Made by a program: the position numbers and the translations under genes. Shown one piece after another: positions 22,595-32,161 of a DNA stretch of 64,000 nucleotides. Location of the stretch: assembly GCA_015179125.1 (NCBI GenBank), contig WHVA01000132.1, positions 172,078-236,077 on the forward strand, read 5' to 3'. This stretch comes from Gautieria morchelliformis. Taxonomy: Eukaryota > Basidiomycota > Agaricomycetes > Gomphales > Gomphaceae. The notes below the pieces were generated by a model, which did no database searches, was not told where the DNA came from, and worked only from the letters and a program-made list of their open reading frames with translations. The number at the start of each line of letters is the position of its first letter. Position 1 is the first letter of the stretch.

Positions 22595-23871
22595 TGTTAG
22601 AATAAATGGATATGTCAGGGTTCACGCGTTTCCTTCCACAAGTTTCTATTTCCTTCCATGAGTTTCCGTCACCTTCCAGCAGTTTCCATAACCTTCCGTC
22701 ACCTTCTGTCACATGTCACATTCTGTCACATTCTGTCACATGTCACTTTCCGTAACCTTCTACAAGTTTCCATCTCCCCTATTATGTAAGCCTTGCCAGC
22801 GCTATAAGACTGTAGCCCGTGTGGTGGCGTTTCCTCAGCTTGATCTCTGAGGATACCCACTACACAGTTGGTCATTGTCCTAGTATCGGCTCTTATCTCC
22901 TTGAGTATCTTTGGTTGTGGCTTCGTCATTAGTGTTGCCCTCACAGGATAGCTATATCAAATACTATTCTAAGGTCTAAACAATCGTCTAACTGAGCTAA
23001 CATCTGGGAGAAATAATCCATGCACCAGTAGCAGTGCCTGCCCTGGAAAGCAGGCACCTGGGCCCTGGTCAGAAGAAATATTGCTATGGGACTAATAGTC
23101 CCATACAGGGACATCGGACACGATGGAAATTACAGTACATAGTCCTATCTATGGACGTACTGAATAGCTACCTCAGGAGAGAGGTACAGAGATGGCAAAT
23201 GCCTTGCCAAGGCTGCTGTAGGCACACAGCACAGGACACACAAGATTCTTTTCTATTCTATTCCCCTGACCAGCTCCACTGATTACGAACTGTATTACAT
23301 GTTGAAAGAGGCTTTGTATACTGTTCGAAGGTCCCAGCTTAGATACTTGTCAGTAGGACAAGTATCCCCATTGTTGTTCCTGCCCCACAGCTGTATGCAG
23401 CCTGTGGAGCATTTTCCATATTATCCTGACCCATTCTCTCACTATCTTGAACACTGGTAGTCACTACTATTTTAGTATAAGTAGCTACCATAAATGTACA
23501 AACAAATCATCCAGAATATCATTCAGAAAATATCCAGAATTCACTGTTTCACCCCCTGAAGTTATTGTAGACTTGTTTGATAGCTACAGAGTTTATTTCT
23601 TGATAGTTTTCTCTAATTCTTTATTGAGAGTCTATTATAACTGACTACACTATACTGATCCGAAAGCGAAAGCTTCGGACCTCTTGTTCCTCTGTTCTCA
23701 CCTGTTTCCTCCTCGACTTGGTCATGTGACCTACATCAATCAGTGACGCACTCGCTCCACAGAGCTTAGTCAGCTCGCGCATATACTGTGCACAGGGGTG
23801 CACGAAGGATTCCCATTCCCTGAGTCATCAAATATATCTATTCTGATATATCTGATATATTATTCCTAAAA
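22595..23871 (+). mobile_element. LTR-2 solo LTR (TSD GTGTT), itself interrupted
   Basis: GTGTT stands at 22590-22594 and 23872-23876. The insert starts TGTTAGAATAAATGG and ends TATTCCTAAAA; the ends are imperfect inverted repeats, with an A where the C of a terminal CA is expected. Without the nested LTR at 22613-22945 and its duplication it is about 939 bp. The first part matches 25518-25788, next to a reverse-strand Gypsy pol, which suggests the source family. Confidence 0.82.
22613..22945 (+). mobile_element. Solo LTR of the Gypsy-1 family nested in LTR-2, TSD GGATA
   Basis: A 333-bp copy of the Gypsy-1 LTR (TGTCAGGGTTCACGCG to TTGCCCTCACA) with GGATA on both sides (22608-22612 and 22946-22950). 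It includes a short TTCTGTCACA repeat not seen in the 5' LTR. It inserted into LTR-2, which had inserted into a Gypsy-1 LTR, so it is the youngest event of this nest. Confidence 0.93.
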
Positions 23872-23890
23872 GTGTTGCCCTCACAACATT

Positions 23891-24594
23891 GCCCTGGGGA
23901 GGCCCATGATCAGAGAGAAACATGCCAGGGCAGGGATGGCTGAAAATTCAGGCCTGAGAACAATCGGATTTGCCTACGAAAATTCTTGGGTTGGATCGAA
24001 GGTCTTTTGGTCACAATTAGAGTGATGCAACTCTGAGATCCAAGTATTGAGAAATAGCTAATTTACTCACCAACCAGGTCACCTACCTAGGATTTGACAA
24101 TTATCCCGAACCCTCCTGGTTTTAGGGACGAGAATGAGCCCCCATATATAGAATTCGACGCAGCGGCTGGGCAGCAGCTAAAGGTCGGGACAGAAATGTG
24201 ATAGGGACAGAAATGTGATAGCAGTGTGACAGAAACTCACCCACAGCATGACAGAATTAGAGTTGCACAGGGACATAAATAAAATAGTGGCACGGCCGAA
24301 AACGTAGTACAAAAGGACAGAAAGCTGGTAGAGGGCTGACACTAATGTGGGACAACAGTGACCGAAACTTGATGTGGACTCGACACAAAAGCAATTTTTC
24401 AGGGACACTAGTGGTAAAACAAGGGGACACAAAAGGTATGTTGGGGACCAAAATGGGATATCAAGTGACATTATTAGGTTGTGCTTTTATTATATCTCCT
24501 TTGTTCCACAGGTTATGGGCCCCGGCTATAACTAAACTACTACAGACCTATTCTAACCACACTTTATAGTCCATCAACTCAACACCAATCAACA
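23891..24594 (+). other. Leader of a Copia remnant; no gene
   Basis: No ORF of note. A direct repeat GGGACAGAAATGTGATA occurs twice near 24185-24220. TTGTTCCACA ends at 24510 and is followed by GGTTATGGGCCCCGGC, which looks like an LTR end and a primer-binding site ahead of the Copia gag at 24595. The LTR start was not found. Confidence 0.4.
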
Positions 24595-25289
24595 ATGTCC
24601 AGTAGCAACAATACGTACAAGATTGATCCTCTAAATGCGGATAATTATGTGGCATGGCACTGGTGGCTTGAGTCGATGATCTGGATCTATGGGACGTGGC
24701 TATTGGCAGAGAAATGGAACTGAGACCAGCAGATGCCAGCAACATCACTGTGGCTGAACAGCAGGAAATTGACAATTGGAGAAAGAAGGACAAGAAGGCT
24801 AGAAAAGATATTTGTCTCAGGGTTGCCAATGAACAACTGGTCTACATTAATCAAACAATGTCTGCATTTGTGGTATGGACTAGTCTACAGGCGATATTCA
24901 AGTCTAAGGGAGCTGTGGGAATTGCAAATCTCCGACGAGATTTCTTCTGGACACTTACCAAGGACGGCACAAACATGGAGGAGCACATACATAAGCTCCA
25001 CGGCATCCAATAGGAACTGAATGCGTGAGGACATTACATCAGCAACACCAAGTTCTCAAATACATTGCTGACGTCATTATCAGAATCTTGGTTGGCATTG
25101 AGTACAGCCATCAATGCCAGTAGAGCTGGAACAACAGCAGATATATTAATAGCCTGGGTCCTTGATGAGGACCAAGCCCAGAAAGCTGGATTGGCACAGC
25201 AGACGGCACTTAAGGAACAACAACATCATAGGCCAGAAAAGATGATTCAGGGGCAACAAAGGGCAAGTGCCAAAATTGCAGAAAGAAGG
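24595..25289 (+). pseudogene. Ty1/Copia Gag remnant
   Basis: MSSSNNTYKIDPLNADNYVA is followed, after a frame change near 24690, by REMELRPADASNITVAEQQE, EIDNWRKKDKKARKDICLRV and SKGAVGIANLRRDFFWTLTK. This matches the N-terminal and UBN2-type regions of Copia gag proteins. A stop near 25013 and further frame changes precede TLLTSLSESWLALSTAINAS. The sequence stops at 25290 where an LTR-3 fragment begins. Protease and pol are missing. Confidence 0.82.
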
Positions 25290-25517
25290 TGTCATGACTC
25301 GTTTATTTCTTGTATCCAGCAACCCCATTTTCCCTTTTGTCGCCCCACTTCTATGTTCGCTCCATTCGCTCTTCAACGAATTCACCAAACAGTTATTCGC
25401 TACTTGCATCATTCGCCAGTAGGCATGCCATCAAAAAACATCATCATCCTTTACCCGGCCTGATGGTTCATCACTGGTCCCATTATCTTCTTGACTCAAC
25501 CCCCTTTGGGTGTTCCT
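25290..25517 (+). repeat. LTR-3 fragment
   Basis: Starts TGTCATGACTCG and shares ATTCGCCAGTAGGCATGCCA and TTTGGGTGTTC with LTR-3 at 17551-17820. It cuts the Copia gag at its left side and is cut at its right side by LTR-2 sequence. Confidence 0.78.
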
Positions 25518-25788
25518 TGTTAGAATAAATGGGATAGTTATTATCTAAGGTCTAAACAACATCTAACTGAGCTTACTATCTGGGAGAGATCACCCATGCA
25601 CCAGTAGCAGTGCCTCCCCTGGGCCCTGGTCAGAAGAAATATTGCTATGGGACTAATAGTGCCTTACAGGGACATCAGACACGATGGAAACTACAGTATA
25701 TAGTCCTATCTATGGACGTACTGAATAGCTACCTCAGGAGAGAGGTACAGAGGTGGCAAATGCCTTGCCAAGGCTGCTGTAGGCGTGA
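25518..25788 (+). repeat. LTR-2 fragment
   Basis: TGTTAGAATAAATGGGATAG and the next 270 bp match the start of LTR-2 (22595 to about 23217 without the nested LTR). The match stops at GGCTGCTGTAGGC, where reverse-strand Gypsy coding continues. In that reverse element this would be a 5'-truncated 3' LTR. Confidence 0.78.
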
Positions 25789-26870
25789 CAGCTGGGAGCA
25801 ACTTCACTACATTGAAGACAGGGTGGAGGCAGGACATGTAGTTTGGAAGTTGGAGGCGGTACACATTCCGCCCAACCCTCTGCATCACTGTGAAGGGCCC
25901 AAGGTAGTGGTGGGAAAGCTTCTGTGAAGGGTGTGTGGTGCGGATGTCCTTCGCATCCAAATATACCTTGTCTCTGACTTGGTACTCCGGGGCAGGAACC
26001 CAGCATTGGTTGTAGTACCTTGCCATGTCGTCTTTGGCCTTCGCAAGGGCAGACTTGGCTTCTGAGAGGGTCGAGTCCATGCGGTCTCAGAACTTGTTGA
26101 CCAACTCAAGTCGGGACTCTGCCTGGTGTGGCTTAAAGCCCATATGCGGGTGTCACCTGGAGTTGAGCATGAAGGGAGTCTGCTGCATGGCGGAATGTAC
26201 ATGGTTGTTGTATTGTAATTCCGCCAGTGGAACGAGCTCATCCCAGTCATCCTGCCTCTCATTGACAAAGAGGCAGAGATATTGCTCTAGCTCCTGATTG
26301 ACCCATTCCATCTGTCCATTTCCCTGCAGGTGGTACACTGTTGTGGTAGCCAGCTTTATCCCAAGCAGGCAGTAGAGCTCCCAAGTCAACTGCGGACCTC
26401 GGTCGGAAATCACTTGCTTCGGGAGTCCATGCAACTTCCAGACATGCGCAAGGAACAGGTGGGCTGCTCCAAAGGGCAGTGATTGTCATGTGCATCGGAA
26501 TGAAGTGGGAAACCTTGCTTACCAAGTCCACGACATTCAGACATTCATGATTGCATCGTAGTCGTGAGACTCTGGGAGTTCAACAATGAAGTCGACACTG
26601 ATGGTGTCCCAGCAGGACTCCAGAATGGGGAGTGGAATAAGCTCTCCAACTGGCAGATGCTGCTGTGCTTTGGTCCGGAGGCAAAGGTCACATGTCTTCA
26701 CATACTGCCCAATGTAGCGGGACATCTGAGGCCACCAGTAGTTCCAAGCTACTAACTCCAGCGTCTTCTACCTGCCAGCATGCCCTGAGACTCAGGTGTC
26801 ATGGTGCTGTGACAGGATGCAGTGGCGGAGGTCTGCCCCATCCGGAAATGGGTAAAATTTGAAAGTGAGT
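25706..26870 (-). pseudogene. Ty3/Gypsy integrase remnant (Gypsy-2)
   Basis: On the minus strand, from right to left: ETLELVAW-like sequence and NYWWPQMSRYIGQYVKTCDL, then CLRTKAQQHLPVGELIPLP and VDFIVELPESHDYDA. Next come KQVISDRGPQLTWELY, GNGQMEWVNQELEQYLCLFV and the C-terminal HPVFNVVKLLPAVT. Stops and frameshifts separate the blocks. Reverse transcriptase is absent on the right (the TIR element starts at 26892), and the chromodomain, if there was one, is lost at the LTR-2 junction near 25788. Confidence 0.88.
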
Positions 26871-26891
26871 AGTGTACTGGGAGTCCTAATA

Positions 26892-27838
26892 GGGCTGCTC
26901 AATTCTTAGTTCGGTTTGTTCGGTTCATTTGTGCAAAAGGTCGTTCTGGGTTTTTTCGCAACGAACCGAACTGTAAGAATTGAGGCACTCAGTTTGGTTC
27001 GATTCAAACTGCTGTGCGGAGCTTTGGCGGAGCCTAGATTGACAAGTTTGACTTATGTAAATGTGCATAATTACCACTGCGCGAAGTGAGGAAGCAAGCG
27101 AGTTGAAATGCAGCCGGTCGCTGTGGTTGCCTCCCAGTTGATTGAAAAATAGGTAGGGGCTGGAGCATATGACAGAGGGATGTGAAAGTTCCATGACTGA
27201 GCCTATGTCATTCCCCATTGCATATTTAAGCATATTAACGAGTTTGGCATGCAAATGAAATCTCACTGGTACATGGACTGGAACCATCTGTCTGGCCAAT
27301 GCAAGGAATTGATAAAAAAACCCTTTGATTTGGGTATAACATCATAAGCCCCCTCTCCCCCTCGCGAACCATTGCCTGAAAGGGTGTGAGCAATACCAAT
27401 TAGTCCTGCGCCGATGCTCTCAAGCACAGCTCCCTCATGATTGTCATCCATTTCATGATTATCTAGATCTCCTTCATCCTCTAAGCTCTCCTGCATACCG
27501 AGAATCTGCAGTTGAGCTCCTGCGGCCAGGAGGACGTCCTGGTAATCCTTCTTGCTCATACGCGCGCAGTCAGCTGAGAGTCAATAATTATTTGTTTACT
27601 CAGCAATGTCAATAATTATTAGTTTATATTATTAAGTAATTCACGTGGCCGGGCAGCCGAGGGTGTCATTTTGCTTCCGCAGCAAAACGAACTGGACGAA
27701 CTGCCCCAGGACCAGTTCGTCCAGTTCGGTTTCCTGCGGAAGCAAAACATGCTGTTTTGGTTCGCTTACGGTCGGACTTGAAAATTTCGACGCGTGACGA
27801 GACGAAAAAAACGAAACGAACTAAGAATTGAGCAGCCC
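26892..27838. mobile_element. 947-bp TIR element, TA (or AAT) target duplication
   Basis: The ends are perfect inverted repeats over 22 bp: GGGCTGCTCAATTCTTAGTT at the left and its complement at the right (27817-27838). TA flanks both ends (26890-26891, 27839-27840). AAT is an equally possible 3-bp reading. Just inside the left end, the TIR sequence recurs in inverted form near 26955-26982, giving a foldback. Two minus-strand ORFs (27263-27559, an acidic 98-residue one starting MSKKDYQDVLLAAGAQL, and 26925-27299) do not match a transposase I know. It is probably a non-autonomous or decayed DNA transposon. Confidence 0.8.
27672..27744. repeat. Strong interrupted palindrome inside the TIR element
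   Basis: TGCTTCCGCAG pairs with CTGCGGAAGCA (outer arm, 11 of 11). CGAACTGGACGAACTG pairs with CAGTTCGTCCAGTTCG (inner arm, 16 of 16). Small unpaired bits lie between the arms, and the loop is about 9 bases. Confidence 0.9.
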
Positions 27839-27923
27839 TAATGTAGAGGCGGACCCAGGGGCTGCATACCCCACCCTAGCACTGGTGACTTTGACATCAA
27901 GTGATGATTGACTCAGTCAGGTG

Positions 27924-30199
27924 ATCTAAGATAGCGGACACCAGGAACCAGCGACCTTTACATAAGCGAGCAGGCCAGTAGCAGCCGCCTTCCGACATCC
28001 TCAATTCCACCCACATACATTAAGTTCTAACTTATTTGAGTCCTAAGAGTTTCTCTCAATATGTCTAGTTTGAATTTGTAGGAAAGGGTTTAGCTAAATA
28101 ATGCAGGGTAGCTGAATTATATACCCTTGAAGTGCAGACTAAGAAATTTTTCCCATACTTTATTTTGTGTGTTGGAACCGTTTGGGACACATTTTGTATT
28201 TTCCAACTGCAACATTTGGCACGTCACGTGACGTGATTTGTCAGCTTTCTCAGCGTTTGGACATTGGCACTCAGTGAGAGAGCAAAGCAGCCGTTGGGAG
28301 ATAGTCCATGGACCGGTCCACAGACCAGCCTAACCCTAACCATTAATCAGTGTGGTTCGCTGTGGGTAGGAGAACCCACAGAGATCTACAATGACGTATT
28401 TTAATATTTACATATTGGGAACAACTTTGTACACTGTGTATTTCATTACCTCAAGAAACACCTGTACTTCGTTACCTCAATAAACACCTGTATCCTTGTG
28501 CCCTCAACGCTTGACACCATGTGCAATACATATACGCCAAGTCTTCTTCAAGTTCTCTCTCCTTAGTTTCAACCATGTCTCAGCACGGGTCTTTGCTACA
28601 AGTGCTCAATATGTACCCGATGCTGGCGGATGTCCCCTTCAACATTATTTCTACCCTCATCACACTTGCTAGACACCTCCAGGAGCGTATCTCTTGGACT
28701 CAACCCCATGACGCAATCAATCCTCCTGCTCAAGTACTCAGAGGAAATGAGAGCTCTGGACCAAGGGAAAGCAGTGTTCTCTTCTGTCGTGACCCAGGAA
28801 TACACAAACTCAGTACACGTCTTCAAGTACTCTGTCAGAGGGTGCAGTGACCTCTGTGGCAAATGCGCAGACTGTACTTCAGTCCCGATGATGTGTCGCA
28901 TGAAGGACAGACTCAAGAAGAGTCCCTGGAGCAACGAGCTGGAAACAACACTTCGTCTGAGATGCAAGGCGCCTGTTGCCTCCTTCAGCGTGTCGTTTGT
29001 GTCAAAAGACCTGGTTTGTCTCAGGAAGCTAGGTGTCCCTGTCTACGGGTGCTGCTATCTATACGACAACGTTGATGAAGGTGTTCTTGTGGACTGCCTC
29101 AGTGTACACATGCAAAGGCTAAACTCACACACTGCACTGGTCAAATGGGGCACTGACACACCTTATGAAGAGACTCCATTGCTGAGACAGGATTTAGACA
29201 GGCACTTCACAGTTGTCAGAGCCATAGACCTGATTCCCATAGAGGATGGTCAAATGGATGAGCGCTGCAGAGAGGTTTGCTCCAAGGTCTACATGGTCTG
29301 AAGGGAAAATGTTCTTCCCCGGGGTTCACGAAGGACACAGACATGGAAAGGCTTGTTCAATATAACATGCAGGACAGTATTCTCACGATGCAGCTCTGGC
29401 ATCTTACAAAGGTTCATACAGAGCTAACAACAACATGCGCGTCTATGTGTTCGCCTCCTCTGGTGTAGGTTTGTGACAGGCACTATGTCTTCCTGCACCA
29501 TGTCATCATTCTCCATGGCAAGAGGAAGGATGCTATATTGGTCTCCCTGCAACAACACTCTAAGCTACGAAGGAGGGCATGTCAAAGTACCTACGCCAGG
29601 GATAGCCCGAGATGTCTCCGTTGTTGATTTCTCATCCATGTATCTGACGGTAATGCTGTGTGCGAACATATCACCTGAGAACATATCTACATTCAAGTCC
29701 TCGAACAAGAAGGGAACCGTCTCTTGGACAGACACATGCGTGATATATCAGTACGGAGAGGAGGCCGCCATCTTCGAGAATGTTGATGTGTTGCGGGTGG
29801 CTATCACGCATTGTGGTGGCTAAAGGGCCGCGGAGGGGTGTTGTGCTGTGGTGGCTAAGGGACTACAGTATATACATGTGTGGAGGAATTAGGGTTGGTG
29901 GTCTGCGGACTATCTCCCAGCGGCTGGGTTTTCCTGCTCAGTGACGGATGTCCATTCTGGGAGGTCACGTGCCACATGACACAGCGAATTGGTCAAACAT
30001 TGGCAGAGTTCCTTGCCCAGTAACATATTAGCAAGTCAATCACAAGTATAGTAATTATACAACTTCTCTATATCAAAATTGAATTTTCTGGCACACTTTT
30101 TGAAAAATTGAGATCCAAGTCTTTCAATTTGGCGCGTCATGTGATCTAAGCGCTCGCTTACATAAAGGTTGCTGGTTCCTGGTGTCCACCATCTTAGAT
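27924..30199 (+). mobile_element. Inverted-repeat element carrying a DNA polymerase B fragment
   Basis: The outermost 48 bp (ATCTAAGATAGCGGACACC at the left; complement at 30152-30199) match at 43 of 48 positions, and all differences are transitions. Inner parts of the arms also match, near 28250-28340 and 29880-29990 (GGGAGATAGTCC, CACTGAG, AACCCTAA), so the arms are about 300-420 bp with indels. Between them lies a broken polymerase ORF. No target duplication could be found. Long inverted repeats around a family B polymerase recall Maverick/Polinton elements or linear plasmids (invertrons), but integrase, capsid and terminal-protein genes are not seen. Confidence 0.65.
28575..29823 (+). pseudogene. 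Family B DNA polymerase fragment (exonuclease III motif and motif A)
   Basis: Three overlapping frames make up the remnant. The last two hold recognisable polymerase motifs: MERLVQYNMQDSILTMQLW (near 29340-29400) fits the Exo III Y-x-x-x-D site, and GGHVKVPTPG with DVSVVDFSSMYLTVML (near 29575-29660) fits motif A (D-x-x-S-L-Y-P), ending CANISPENIS. The Pro after the Tyr is Leu here, a C-to-T change. The first block (28630-29301) has many Cys residues (CSDLCGKCADC) and no assigned domain. Motif B (K-x3-N-S-x-Y-G) and motif C (D-T-D-S) are absent, so the palm is incomplete and the gene is dead. Alternatives are a cellular delta-like polymerase fragment or a fungal virus or plasmid origin. Confidence 0.6.
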
Positions 30200-30555
30200 G
30201 AAACTAAACGTCATGCAGGTAATATGGGTGTACCTGTATGTTGTTCTTGACCCTCGTCTGCCTCATTGTCAATTTCGTCACTGTCCTCTGAATACTTGGA
30301 GTCGTCACTCTTGCGGAAAGCCCTCGTCAAGGGCAATGTCAAACTCATCATGCCGAATGTGCCAGGTGTAGTGGTCGTTGAGGCCTCTGCCATATCCTGC
30401 ATGGGCGATGGACTCCCTGATTTTGTCCAGGCTGGCATTTCTGACTAAGTTTTACTCGTTGACGTTGCTTCTTCACCACCTTGAGTGAATTTTCCTTGTG
30501 GCTGCATACCTCTCTATTTCCATTTCACATATGCTCGCTAGGCAATGATGTGTGT
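30200..30555. other. No recognisable gene
   Basis: A minus-strand ORF (30211-30438) is acidic and Thr/Ser-rich and matches nothing I know. Confidence 0.4.
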
Positions 30556-30782
30556 ACCTAAAAATTAGTTCTGAATGTACTTTTTATTAGTGCTAAACAA
30601 GCTAGAATTAAGTTCTTTTTGAGCTGAAAAAACAGTACAAAGTGGGACATTTTCACTCCTAGAAATCAGTTCATGGTCGAAGGGGCTGGGAACACTTCGG
30701 GAGCTAAAAATCAGTGCTCAAGTACTGATTTTTAGCTGGTTTTGTACTGAAACTCAAGTTCCATTTCATCTGATTTTTAGGT
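30556..30782. mobile_element. Small foldback element (MITE-like)
   Basis: ACCTAAAAATTAG at 30556-30568 faces CTGATTTTTAGGT at 30770-30782 (12 of 13 paired). A perfect inner hairpin, AGCTAAAAATCAGT and ACTGATTTTTAGCT, lies at 30702-30715 and 30724-30737. The motif thus occurs in several inverted copies. No target duplication was established. Confidence 0.55.
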
Positions 30783-31606
30783 GCCAGCACTTTCTGCAGT
30801 GTATATGCCAAGAGCATCCTCACGCAAGCCTTGGTCGAACAGTACTGCTCTCGTCTACCCTCTGCTCATTTGTGTCCCTGCTAGCTGAACTGCAGCGGTC
30901 TATTGGGAGAGTTGCCTGGACGCCACTTCCAGTCTCACCTCTACGACGTTAAATCGACCCGCCGCTGTTGAACTGCAGCGGAGAGTTCCCCGGACGCCAC
31001 TTCCAGTCTCCTCCATACGACATTAAATCGACGCTGCCGTTGGCTCGATGCTCACGTTGAGCCTAGAGCCCAACGTGAGATTGTTCGGATAGGGCTGCCC
31101 TCTCCCTGCAGCTCTTTACCACTACTTCATTGTTCTGGTGTCCCCACTTTGTCCCATGAAGCATGCACTGCGTGCACTACTGAAAAAGCAGAAGCCCTTT
31201 GTTCTTTGTCGATTGCGATTCTGCGACACGTTGTTATTCAATTTCTTATCGTAATCGATTTGATAGTATTCCATTGGATTTTCCCAGCCGTTCATTGGCT
31301 TTCGTTTGTTGAGAGCATTGCGCTTCTTGCATGTCGCAAAATGCCTCCGTGGCTTACTTTCTATTTTTACTATCTATTCACGCCTGGAAACTGGGCAGAC
31401 TTAAAAGCTCTGCGTCAGTGCAGCAGCCTGCAAGCCTCTACCTTTTCTGTTCGCAGGAGGTATCCATCCCAGCACACTGCATCATCTGTTCAACATTTAT
31501 TACAAATGTGAGCAAGGAGGCTTCACGTTATTGTTCTTCTCCACCGGTACTTATGATACTGATTCCCTCTTCACTGCAGTGTGCACCAGCCTCTTCGACA
31601 TAAGAC

Positions 31607-32161
31607 ATGGCCAATACGGTAATCGAAGGTGACCGCCTGCAGCTACCACCCATCCACAGCCTGGGCATCCCTCTGAGCCTTGCGGAGGTGTTGGCGATGC
31701 CACCATTGGACGACAAAGACCCTATTACGCTACCTCCTCTCCGATACGGCCCACAACCGTCATCATCGATCTCAGATTGGCACCCAAGCGTGATTCCATT
31801 GTCCCGGCGACCACACAGTGGTGCGATTAGAACGAAAAAGAAAAGGCCTAAGAAGGGGTCGGGGCCGTACACGCTCCCCACAAAACCAAAATCACCTAGC
31901 CCCATGTCGGGCTCTATGCTCAATTTGAGCAGGGCGCCAGCGACGAGCGGAACAAGTGATATCGTCGCGAGGAGAGGAGCACAACCGGACCCTCATGAGC
32001 GCCTCGTGTGGCGTGTCGAGCCTGGGGTGGTACCAGTACCGCAAGATCAGGCGGGACAGGGAGACGAGGGGAGGGAAGAAGAAAGCAGCCGAAGAACGGA
32101 GCCAAAGAAATTTCACTTCCACCACCACCATTTCGACGAGTACGGAGAGATGACGCAGTAA
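31607..32161 (+). CDS. Proline-rich hypothetical protein of array unit A
   Basis: A 184-residue ORF beginning MANTVIEGDRLQLPPIHSLG. The N-terminus is Leu/Pro-rich (PLSLAEVLAMPPLDD, ITLPPLRYG). A basic patch (RTKKKRPKKGSGP) could be a nuclear signal. The C-terminus has KFHFHHHHFDEYGE. I recognise no domain. Compared with unit B, most differences are single substitutions and small in-frame indels (for example RTKKKRPKK against RTKKRPKK), so the frame is kept open between copies. That favours a real coding region, though the array might also be recent. Confidence 0.5.
   Translation: MANTVIEGDRLQLPPIHSLGIPLSLAEVLAMPPLDDKDPITLPPLRYGPQPSSSISDWHPSVIPLSRRPHSGAIRTKKKRPKKGSGPYTLPTKPKSPSPMSGSMLNLSRAPATSGTSDIVARRGAQPDPHERLVWRVEPGVVPVPQDQAGQGDEGREEESSRRTEPKKFHFHHHHFDEYGEMTQ

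Larger units (their letters stand above)
15073..23885 (+). mobile_element. Chromoviral Ty3/Gypsy retrotransposon (Gypsy-1), nested insertions
   Basis: The element runs from the first base of its 5' LTR to the last base of its interrupted 3' LTR. ACATT is present at 15068-15072 and again at 23886-23890, giving a perfect 5-bp target duplication. Inside, the order is gag, protease, reverse transcriptase, RNase H, integrase, chromodomain, an extra ORF, and then the 3' LTR. Two later insertions interrupt it: a 1,283-bp LTR at 17311-18593 between protease and reverse transcriptase, and LTR-2 at 22595-23871 near the end of the 3' LTR. Removing the insertions leaves about 6.2 kb, normal for a chromovirus. 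Several frameshifts and a stop in pol make this copy non-autonomous. Confidence 0.93.

Noticed and set aside
27903..27923. Target duplication for the polymerase element
   Set aside because: Compared flanks (CAGGTG and GAAACT, also shifted by several bases); no 4-8-bp match was found.
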